64,000 bases of DNA from NCBI RefSeq assembly GCF_000143415.4, contig NW_003314382.1:1-64000 (forward strand), written 5' to 3'. Source of the stretch: Selaginella moellendorffii. Its lineage: Eukaryota; Streptophyta; Lycopodiopsida; Selaginellales; Selaginellaceae. The translations under genes and the position numbers were made by a program. Under the pieces are notes generated by a model, which saw only the letters and a list, made by a program, of their open reading frames with translations, was not told the DNA's origin and ran no database searches. This document shows positions 56,359 through 64,000 of the stretch, in pieces; within the stretch, counting starts at the first letter, position 1; every line of letters starts with the position of its first letter.

Positions 56359-57881
56359 ATGCCCGGCCTCCTCTTCCAGGGGCCGCGGAGGATCGAGATC
56401 GATCCTCCTACGCTCTCTGATCTGCTCCATTCGCGCTCCATCGACAAGGATTTGAGCCTAGAGCCTCCGCTTTCCCCTCTCACCCCCGGGGGCAAGCACA
56501 AGGCGTGTCGGCCGTCTCTCTCGCAGGCTTCTTGGATCCACAGCTTCAAGGAGCTCGAGAATGGCGATCAATCCAAGACCAATATTTCGTCGTCGCGCTC
56601 GTCCGGGGGAGCCGGGGGCCAATGCGTTGCCGCCAGCAACGGCGAAGGCGATCACGACCTCGCGGCGATGGTTCACGAGTTCATCGAGGACGGTAGCCGC
56701 GACCGCGACGAGGGCGACGGCGATGGCGCCGATGGCGCGCCACCGGGAAGCCTGTGCGACAGCTTGAAGGTTTGTGTTCTCTCGTTTGCCGATAGATGCC
56801 CTCTTCTCTCGCGATTTTCCTCTCCTCACGCTTCCATCAATCCCGCAATGCAGGTGTTGGGATCGAGCAAGTCGGGCGTGGAGGTCGAATTGGTGGCCAA
56901 GGTCTCGGCCGTGCTGCTGGCGATGTCCGAGGAGGGCATGGTTTGCTACGGCGATCCAGGCAGCGATTGCAAAGGCGCTTGCGTTCGTCAGCTGGTGGCC
57001 AAGCACCTCAAGTCGCAAGGCTACGACGCAGCCATTTGCAAATTGCGGTGGCCGATTTCGGGCAACGTGCCAGGAGGTAAGGCAGATCCACCCAGAGATG
57101 TTTGCCTTTCCCTCAGCACTTCCACTGTTCTTGCCATCATCATGGATCTTCACTGCCATCCTAGACAGATTGATCATAGGCACCGTGTCTCTTCGAAGAA
57201 CTTTTCTTATTTCTTCGTGGTGGGGGGCCTCTGATCGTTGGGTGGTTTTGTCCAGGTGACTACGAATACGTTGACGTTGTATTCGACAGCGGGGGCCAGG
57301 CCGAAGATCGCCGCCTGATCCTCGACCTGGATTTCCAGTCCCAGTTTGAGATCGCCCGGCCGACCCCGAGCTACCGCGCAGCGCTCAAGCTCCTCCCGGT
57401 GGTGTTCGTGGGCAGCGTCAAGAAGCTCCACCGGGTGCTGGAGATCATGTCCGAGGCAGCCAAGCAATCGCTGACGCAGAACTCGATGCATCTGCCGCCG
57501 TGGCGGACGATCGAGTACATGTTCGCGAAGTGGCTGTCGTCGCCGCACGAGAGGATCCGCGGCAGCAGCAAGGTGGTTCCGCTCGCCACCCCGGGTCCGA
57601 GCTTCAAGCCCGCGGCGGCGCCGAGCGCAGCCCCTCGCCAGGCATGGAGGTTTTGTTGTACAGAGAATAGCAGCAGCAAAGGTAGCAGCAAAGGTGGGTG
57701 CTGTGATCAACTTAGGCGGATCAAGGAGGGCCTCCGAGCAGCAGCAGCAGCAGCAGCGGCAGTGGAAGTCGACGAGGCTCTTCCACCGCGTCGAAGATCA
57801 TCCAACCATCGAGATCGTGAGGTTCGTGTACATGGTTACCGGCGTAGCGCTAGCACAGCACCGGGGTTTCACAATTGGTAG
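56359..57881 (+). CDS. DUF506 family protein (PD-(D/E)XK nuclease-like, plant-specific)
   Basis: Three exons (56359-56769, 56854-57076, 57256-57881), 419 residues. The start is the first in-frame ATG (MPGLLFQGPRRIEI); the frame upstream opens only with TTG. The N-terminal third is Ser/acidic and low complexity, with a conserved-looking helix AAMVHEFIED. The conserved region runs from about residue 138: VCYGDPGSDCKGACVRQLVAKHLKSQGYDAAICKLRW, then YEYVDVVFDSGG, RLILDLDFQSQFEIARPTPSYRAAL, LPVVFVGSVKKLHRV, and LPPWRTIEYMFAKWLS, which together are the DUF506 (PF04720) signature. The VDVVFD and RLILDLDF strands carry the acidic residues of a PD-(D/E)XK-like core. A Ser/Ala-rich tail follows. Molecular function is not established; family members respond to stress, calcium or nutrient signals. 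Confidence 0.92.
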
Positions 57882-59339
57882 CAAGGAGCGAAGAAGGGGG
57901 GAATTGGAGCTCAACTTAACACCCCCCGATCAGAGATTGTTCCGTCCCGGCCCAAGAACAAAGAGGAGAAGATCTCATCTCCCTCCCGGAAGTTTAGCGT
58001 TCCTCGTTTTTCATCCATACTTTTAGCCTATAGCTATAGGGAGACTGCAAACGGAGGCTCTGGTTACCTTACGTAGCTAGCTACCAGTTTTGTTTTACGC
58101 TCATACCAGATCAACAAATTTGTGGTTTGTTTGGTAAGCGTTAGCGTTTAGAGATCATGTTGCCTCTAATGGGCATCTTGTTTTCTTCTTATTTTCACTG
58201 CGTCGGTTGTTTGGTCGGTTCTTTGCAGAGTCAGTCGTTTTCTAGGTGCCGCTTGGTGGCATTTGGATGGAGCGAGCGAACAAATCCCAACCCCCCATCC
58301 CGTTTCTCGTGAATCCAATTCATCGCAAGCAATCTTGTTTGTTTCGGGTCGTGACCACCCAGATCCTCGCCCCACTGCTGCTTGATCTTGTCCTCTCGTT
58401 CCGTGAGCGTGTTTTACGTTTCTGGATTCCAGGCCTCTCTCGGGGTCGCGGTCGCCGATTGCGAGAGAGAGAGAGAAGCAGAGCGAGATGGTCGTCATTG
58501 TATCTGATTTTCTGCGATGCCAATCCTAGAGCTAGAGTAAAGATATGCTCTTTTTTTTCCTTCTCGCCTCTAGGATGCATAGATTTTTCCTGATTGAATC
58601 TTTTTTTTAAATTTTTTCTGGAATTTGAGATAAAGAGATAAACAGAATAATAATATTAAATAGAAATAATAAAATTGCATTGTTTTATTTTCAATCTCTT
58701 CTTTCTCTTGCGATCGTGACAGTAAAGTCCTGGGCAGTCCTTTCAGCAGCAGCTGAATTGAATTGAGACCTGGTACGATTTGGAAGATGCTCCTGTGGTT
58801 GGCCAGACCAGCCTTTTTTTTCTTAGGGCAAGCCACGGGCACGCGAATTTTACCGGCAGTCTGCTCCAAAGTTACATTGGTTGGTTGGTTCAGATATCGC
58901 AGTCCAAATGCTGCAACGCTTTTTTCGAATGCAATAATCATACTGTATAGCATACTGATTCCATATGTGAAAATACATTTTCTTTGTTTTTCTTCTCTTT
59001 TTCTTTTTCAGTTCATATGTCACCTAGCCAGCCGACGCTTGTCAAACAAAAACAGGGATACATATTATGTAATGCCCCGCGTTAATAAACGCGGGTGACG
59101 AATCTCTTTGGCGGGATCGACACAGCAAAGACAAGCTAATTTTTTTACTTAGGGTCTACCGTTTAGCATTGTCGAGTAAGTAATCGACACTCTTAACCAT
59201 ACGCGCGTATGCTAAGAATGTCGCTGCGCATGGAGATGACAATCCATAGTTTACAAATTGACGCCACGCACAAGCAAACAAGTCCCACGTGTACATCAGA
59301 TTCCCAAGCAAGTCAATGCATTTGCCCGCTTGAGAGCAT
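57882..59339. other. intergenic region upstream of PPR gene 3
   Basis: No gene recognised. AT-rich patches at 58590-58690; the frames there on either strand lack support. Confidence 0.4.
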
Positions 59340-61529
59340 ATGCTGAAACAGTCGAGTATATTCTGTGCTCGAAGCCCTGGGATTGGGGAATTGGCTTGCC
59401 ACCTCTATGAGTGCATCAGGTCCAGGGATCTGCTCCAGGGGCGGCGTCTCCATGCCCAGATCTTGCGAGAGAACCTCGGTGGCAGCAAATACCTCGCCAA
59501 GATCATCCTCCAGCTTTATGCCAAATGCGGGGATCTGGAAGCGGCGTCGGCGGTCTTTGCTTCTATGGCTGACAGGGACTTCGTTTCATGCAGTATTTTG
59601 CTCCTCGGGTTTGCACAGATTGGATCCACTGCAGAGGCAAAGGCCGTTTTCGATTCGATGCCCACGCTCAATGTCGTGGTCTGCAACACCATGGTTGGAG
59701 CGTATACGCAAGCAGGGCATATCGAAGAAGCGCATATCATCTTCCAGAGGATGCCTATGGTAGATGTTGTGACGTTCAACTCGATTCTGGCAGGAGTCGT
59801 CAAGGGCGGAACGCTTGATGAGGCATTGACATTCTTTTCTCGGAGCCCAGAACACGACGTAGTTTCTTGGAACTCTATCTTACATGCATATGCCCAATCA
59901 GGGCATCTGGAGGAAGCAACGGCAATTTTCTGTTTGATGCCGGAATGGAGCTGCGTCTCCTGGAACGCGCTCTTGGCAGCAGTGTGCGACTTTGGTAGCA
60001 TAGATCACGCAAGGGAAGTGTTCTCTCAGATGCCGCAGCGCAACTCTGTTGCATGGAACACCATGATTGCTGCAGTGGGGCAGAAAGGAGAGGATTTGGG
60101 CCAAGCAAAGCATCTTTTTGACACGATGCCGGGTGATCGATCACTGGTGACTTGGGCAGGATTGATCGGGGCATTCTGCTCGAACTCTGGCCCGGATGAT
60201 GCAAAGACCGCGCTTCAGCTGGCACCTTGTTGGAGCTCCAGCGTAGTAAGTTTAATAGCAGTAGCGTGCGTGCAGGATGGACGCCTTCACGAAGCAAGAA
60301 GATGGTTTGAGATACTGCCGGAGAGAGACACATTAGCTTGGGTATCCATGGCCGCAGGATATGCCCGTAATGGGTACCTTGCTGAGCTTGAATCTACAGT
60401 CAGCAAAATGCCACAGTGGCATCCGTCAACTTGGCACTCTCTCTTGCAAGGCTACGTTAACTGTGGCAATTCAGAGGAGGCAGAAGTAGTGTTCTTGAAA
60501 ATGAAGAGAAGGAGTGTTGCCGCCTGGACGTCTATGGTATCATCGTATGCCCAAAAAGGGCATATAGATCCTGGGAAGCTGCTTTTTGACAAAGCGCCAA
60601 TGCACGACAGGGTAATGTGGAATACGATGTTGAATGGTTTTCTCCAGTACAATGACTTGGAAGCGTTCAAAGAGGTGTTTTACGGGCAGGCCTTGACCAG
60701 AGACATCACGTCGTGGACTGCACTGTTGCAAGCGTATTCCCAGGCCGGTCAAGTCCAGGAATCCCAAACCGCGTTTGAAAGGATGCCACAGCAAGATGCC
60801 TTCTCAGCGGCCACAATGCTGGCGGGATATGCTCAAAACAAGCACATTGACGAGGCCAAGGCACTTTTTGACCGGCTACCTCACCGGAGTGACGTCTGCT
60901 GGACAGTCATGATAGCTGCGTTAGCATTGACCAAGAAGAAAATTAATGAGGCCCTGTTGGTCTTCCAGAAGATGCCCATGAGAGATTCTATGCCGTGGAA
61001 CGCCATGGTGACTGCATATGCCCAAACCGGGCATTTTCTGCGTGCAAAGGAAACTTTTGACGGCATTCCTCATAAGTGTCTGGTCTCTTGGGCGGCGATG
61101 CTGGGTGGATATGCCCAAAGCGGTCGTGCTGAAGAGGGCATCACCTTGTGGCGTCGACTGGGGCAAGAAGGAATTGCGCCCAACGAAATCGCCTTCACAA
61201 GCGCATTGGCGCTGTGTGGCGGCGCGGGGATGATTGAGGAGGCGGCACGGGTATTCCAATCCATGGCGGCGGATCATGGCGTGAGACCATCGAGGGAGCA
61301 CTACAGCGCGATGGTAGACGCTCTTGCGAGGGCTGGGCATTTGGAGGAGGCCGAGGAGCTCCTGGCTTCAATGCCATTTCCAGTGAATCCAGTGACCACT
61401 ACTTCGATTCTAAGCGCTTGTAACTGGCACAGGGATTGGACAAGGGGGGAGCGAGCGGCTCGTGGGCTGCTAGAGATCGACTCTAGCCACAGCGGCCATT
61501 ACATTTCCCTGGCGAGACTAGTACTTTGA
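59340..61529 (+). CDS. pentatricopeptide repeat protein 3 (S-type array)
   Basis: Intronless, 729 residues. The N-terminus (LACHLYECIRSRDLLQGRRLHAQILRE) is a typical first PPR of the PLS class, followed by about seventeen mostly 31-residue repeats (DVVSWNSILHAYAQSGHLEEATAIFCLMPE type) and final long repeats (GITLWRRLGQEGIAPNEIAFTSALALCGGAGMIEEAARVFQSM..YSAMVDALARAGHLEEAEELLASMP). The C-terminus stops inside the E motif (ARGLLEIDSSHSGHYISLARLVL), without E+ or DYW. Probable organellar RNA-binding factor, target unknown. One repeat is degenerate (SNSGPDDAKTALQLAPCWS), so RNA register prediction should treat it with care. Confidence 0.87.
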   Translation: MLKQSSIFCARSPGIGELACHLYECIRSRDLLQGRRLHAQILRENLGGSKYLAKIILQLYAKCGDLEAASAVFASMADRDFVSCSILLLGFAQIGSTAEAKAVFDSMPTLNVVVCNTMVGAYTQAGHIEEAHIIFQRMPMVDVVTFNSILAGVVKGGTLDEALTFFSRSPEHDVVSWNSILHAYAQSGHLEEATAIFCLMPEWSCVSWNALLAAVCDFGSIDHAREVFSQMPQRNSVAWNTMIAAVGQKGEDLGQAKHLFDTMPGDRSLVTWAGLIGAFCSNSGPDDAKTALQLAPCWSSSVVSLIAVACVQDGRLHEARRWFEILPERDTLAWVSMAAGYARNGYLAELESTVSKMPQWHPSTWHSLLQGYVNCGNSEEAEVVFLKMKRRSVAAWTSMVSSYAQKGHIDPGKLLFDKAPMHDRVMWNTMLNGFLQYNDLEAFKEVFYGQALTRDITSWTALLQAYSQAGQVQESQTAFERMPQQDAFSAATMLAGYAQNKHIDEAKALFDRLPHRSDVCWTVMIAALALTKKKINEALLVFQKMPMRDSMPWNAMVTAYAQTGHFLRAKETFDGIPHKCLVSWAAMLGGYAQSGRAEEGITLWRRLGQEGIAPNEIAFTSALALCGGAGMIEEAARVFQSMAADHGVRPSREHYSAMVDALARAGHLEEAEELLASMPFPVNPVTTTSILSACNWHRDWTRGERAARGLLEIDSSHSGHYISLARLVL

Positions 61530-61709
61530 CCGGTCTAGACCAATTAGTCAACGAATAGTGGAAGATCCGTATCTCCAGCGGTTGAATATTCGTTTCATGG
61601 AGTCGGATCTTTGGATATGCTGCTGCGAGCTCCACTTTGGTACGTTTGCATTTTTTTTTTTCTCGGTATCATAGAGGAGTGATCGTTTTCACTCCTCTCT
61701 TCTCTGAGA

Positions 61710-62670
61710 ATGGTGTTTGAAGGGCTCCGTGGTGTTCGCCTCGAGCACTCTGTTGCTTCAAGCGAGGACGAGGAATGGTATGTGAATGGATCGAAACATC
61801 TAAACCTTTCCCTGGTTTATGGAAATGGGTGTAACAACAGGACGATGGAGCGCCTGAAATCGCGAGCACAGCCTGTGAGGCGCCTGTGGCTTTGCTGGTT
61901 ACGTCCTCTTTCGAAACATAAGCACGGTCAGTTTTGAGAAATACTCTTCGTGATCGAGAACTTGGATTTCTCCACTAACGCAGATGATCACTGCTTTCTC
62001 GAGACGATTGCTAACGTCGTGACTTCGTTGCCCTTCATCTTTGTTGGATTGCAAGCGCCAAGGTTAGCTATGAATTCCATCCATTGTATTGAGAGCATGC
62101 CACTTTGCTCGCAGAAAGAAGACTGTGAGCAAGTTCTATGCCGATTCCTTGATCGGTGTTGGAGCTGCCTCGAGCTTGTACCACGCATCGAGAGGAAAAG
62201 CTCGACAACTTCTAAGGCGCGGAGACTACACCATGATCGCAACCTCAGCTCTGGTAAACTTTCGACTTTCCTCAATCTTTGCTCATGGGAAGGTTTTTTT
62301 GGATCTTTCAGTGTCTATCAAGAGCTCTTCTACAATCCGAGAACTGGAAAGGATTTTTCGCCTGCTCTGCAGCTCTCGTCCCGTTTCAACCATTCCTCGT
62401 GACCATTCTTCACACTGGACTTACCGAGGTGCGAAGTTTTCTAGCTCGACATCGATCGATTCTGATTTTTTCGACTAGGCCACTTTCGCAAGGCGCGTGC
62501 AAACACAGCCTCTTCTCAAGCCAGCTCACAATCTCCACACCATTTCCTCGCTCGCCGGAGCCACATTGTTCCTCGCAGATGGTCTCTATCCACAGACTCC
62601 ATATCTCCACGCCGCGTGGCATCTGGTCGCCGCCGTGAGCGTTCTAACTTACAACAAGCTACTAGAATGA
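61710..62670 (+). CDS. alkaline-ceramidase-like membrane protein (CREST superfamily)
   Basis: Six exons by splice and frame continuity (61710-61777, 61841-61926, 61984-62062, 62115-62253, 62312-62428, 62479-62670), 226 residues. The first two exons are the least certain. The body has about six hydrophobic helices and the histidine/aspartate motifs expected of CREST hydrolases: ETIANVVTSLPFIFVGL, DSLIGVGAASSLYHASRG (His), RRGDYTMIATSAL (Asp), ILHTGLTE (His), YLHAAWHLVAAVSV (HxxxH). Such proteins (alkaline ceramidases, PER1-like, adiponectin-receptor-like) hold a zinc in the membrane; this plant subfamily is usually annotated as alkaline phytoceramidase-like, but its substrate is uncertain. Likely location ER or Golgi membrane. 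The N-terminus is short compared with classical ceramidases. Confidence 0.7.
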
Positions 62671-62906
62671 AAATGAAATCCTGTAAAACCCGCATTCTTT
62701 CGTTTTGAAGAAAATTTGAAGCATATTCCCTCCCATTCCCGCTCAGAAAGAAGAGCCATAAGCGGCTGACCATTAGAAATAGAGCCTCGAGAGATAAAAT
62801 GGAGATAGTAGGAACATACTGCAAGTAATATGCTTGATCAAACTTGTTTGGAAACTCCGGTTCCCGATATGAGATTCCAAAGTAGTTTCAGTGTTATATT
62901 TTGAGG

Positions 62907-63683
62907 ATGGTGAGTGAAGAACATTTGGAAGAGCAGTGGCTGCAGCAGCAAGATTACAAAGATGAAGAAAAACAAGAGGGCGATCAGCCATCAAATCTAC
63001 TACCAGTGCCAGCAGTGGAGTTCCAGACCAAAGATTTGCTCAAATGGATGGAAATGGTGCCAGCCTTCTCGCTTCCAAGCAGCAAATACTTGACGAGCGA
63101 AGCAGAGCTGGATTGCTCGAGGTGGCTGAGCCTGGGAGTCGGAGAAGAAGCCCCGCCACCACCGCCTCCAAAAGCAACCCGCAAAAGGTCTCGCTCGCCA
63201 GCGGATCCCCACGACTTTGATAATCTTCCAAAGCGGGGGTGTCTCGGCTCCTCCAGCATCGATCAGCGGCCGGATCCAAGGAGCACCAGGGAGCACCTCT
63301 TCACCAAAGTTCTCACAAGGAGCGACACCAGCAAGCTCAACCGGCTGCTCGTCTCCAAGAAGGACGCCGAGCGCTGCTTCCCGCTTGTCATGGCCGGGAA
63401 TGGAGAGCCCTCCGCCTCCCCTTCCGCGGCAAGGACGAGAGGAAGTAGCAGCGGAGAGGATGGCAACCGGTTTGTAATACTTGCGTTCGAGGACGAGAGT
63501 GGAAGAACTTGGAAGTTTAAGTACACGCACTGGTGTAGCAGCCAAGGCAATGTCTTCACCACCGGATGGATCAGCTACGTCAATCATAATGGGCTGCGTC
63601 ACGGGGACGAGGTCTCGTTCTTCCGCGATTCGTACACTAACAAATACTACCTGACATTCCGGAAAAAGAACCAAAAGGCATAG
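62907..63683 (+). CDS. B3-domain transcription factor
   Basis: Intronless, 258 residues from the ATG at 62907 (the frame opens one codon pair earlier with TTG). The N-terminal half is acidic and Gln-rich with a Pro6 stretch and a basic KATRKRSRSP patch as a probable nuclear signal. The C-terminal B3 domain (about 130-253) reads HLFTKVLTRSDTSKLNRLLVSKKDAERCFPL, then after a Ser/Gly-rich insert VILAFEDESGRTWKFKYTHWCSSQGNVFTTGWISYVNHNGLRHGDEVSFFRD. SDTSKLNRL and the W-F-Y-W strands match the LAV and RAV/NGA classes more than ARF or REM. There is no AP2 domain or ARF region. It presumably binds RY-like or CACCTG-type DNA; subgroup unresolved. Confidence 0.85.
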   Translation: MVSEEHLEEQWLQQQDYKDEEKQEGDQPSNLLPVPAVEFQTKDLLKWMEMVPAFSLPSSKYLTSEAELDCSRWLSLGVGEEAPPPPPPKATRKRSRSPADPHDFDNLPKRGCLGSSSIDQRPDPRSTREHLFTKVLTRSDTSKLNRLLVSKKDAERCFPLVMAGNGEPSASPSAARTRGSSSGEDGNRFVILAFEDESGRTWKFKYTHWCSSQGNVFTTGWISYVNHNGLRHGDEVSFFRDSYTNKYYLTFRKKNQKA

Positions 63684-63729
63684 CTCCAGTTAGAAAACTT
63701 TGTATCAAGCGAACAATTTACACAAAACG

Positions 63730-64000
63730 TTACCTTGCCTTTGGTACCGTCGCGGCATTTGCTAGTAGCACGTATGTCTCAGCTCCACCACCTTTTCCGG
63801 TTTCAAGAATGCTTCTAGCAGCTGCGAGCATGCGTGGAGAGGTGCTCCTGGATGCCGTGAGAAAGCATCTCCATTCCAAAGTCCCATGCGAAAAAGGCAT
63901 GTTGGCGACGAGATCTTGGGCCTTTTCGATATGCCCGGCTCGGCTCAGGAGGTCGACCATGCAGAGGTAGTGTTGCTTCGTCGGTTGGATCCCAAAGTCG
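63730..64000 (-). CDS. C-terminal part of a PPR protein (runs off the window)
   Basis: The minus-strand frame enters from the right edge without a start: FGIQPTKQHYLCMVDLLSRAGHIEKAQDLVANMPF is the last P/L/S repeat pair of a plant PPR, followed by an E motif (LEWRCFLTASR..AARSILETG..YVLLANAATVPKAR) and stop. No E+ or DYW domain follows. It is convergent with the B3 gene, 46 bp between stops. Only the tail is visible, so nothing can be said about its RNA target. Confidence 0.85.
   Translation of the reverse strand, partial: DFGIQPTKQHYLCMVDLLSRAGHIEKAQDLVANMPFSHGTLEWRCFLTASRSTSPRMLAAARSILETGKGGGAETYVLLANAATVPKAR

Noticed and set aside
56458-57183. 241-residue antisense frame over the DUF506 gene
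   Set aside because: Shadow frame across two conserved exons and an intron.

Overview
The window reads as nuclear DNA of a land plant, most likely a lycophyte of the Selaginella type (inference; no database search was possible). The signs are compact genes with very short introns (about 40-100 bp), long PPR arrays built almost entirely of ~31-residue repeats, and plant-specific families (CLV1/BAM receptor kinase, B3, DUF506, FKBP20-2). GC-rich gene blocks alternate with AT-rich blocks of decayed repeats.

Layout. 0-20.8 kb: a small secreted Cys protein, a BAM/CLV1-like receptor kinase, ALG14, a three-unit tandem repeat carrying a previously unannotated secreted 8-cysteine peptide gene (one intact copy, two decayed), a bHLH factor convergent with CPSF100, a His/Cys-rich ORF and tRNA-Thr(CGT). 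20.8-25.4 kb: AT-rich, with a minisatellite and a copia LTR/primer-site relic. 25.4-31.9 kb: a PPR gene immediately downstream of FKBP20-2, a divergent F-box/kelch gene, then broken PPR and F-box-like copies. 31.9-37.1 kb: a tandem satellite, a perfect 26-bp hairpin, a gypsy-like relic and a subtilase relic. 37.2-41.4 kb: a long PPR gene next to a scrambled copy of the PPR+FKBP20-2 block, and two more subtilase pieces. 41.4-50 kb: AT-rich, with relics of 18S and tandem 5S rRNA genes, one intact AT-rich secreted ORF, and the C-terminal half of a subtilase relic. 50.1-54.7 kb: a very tight head-to-tail trio (TRM7/FTSJ1, MAEA/GID9, enoyl-CoA reductase). 56-64 kb: DUF506, a PPR gene, a ceramidase-like membrane protein, a B3 factor, and the end of another PPR gene.

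Functional picture. Most intact genes are housekeeping: N-glycosylation (ALG14), mRNA 3'-end formation (CPSF100), tRNA methylation (FTSJ1), CTLH ubiquitin ligase (MAEA), very-long-chain fatty acids (ECR), thylakoid lumen folding (FKBP20-2) and organelle RNA processing (PPRs). No operon-like pathway links them. The most novel items are the 8-Cys peptide locus with an 18-bp micro-exon, the His/Cys-rich ORF, the AT-rich secreted ORF and the decayed rDNA cluster. Splice models were assembled by hand from GT/GC-AG sites, reading-frame continuity and remembered family sequence; all closed in frame.
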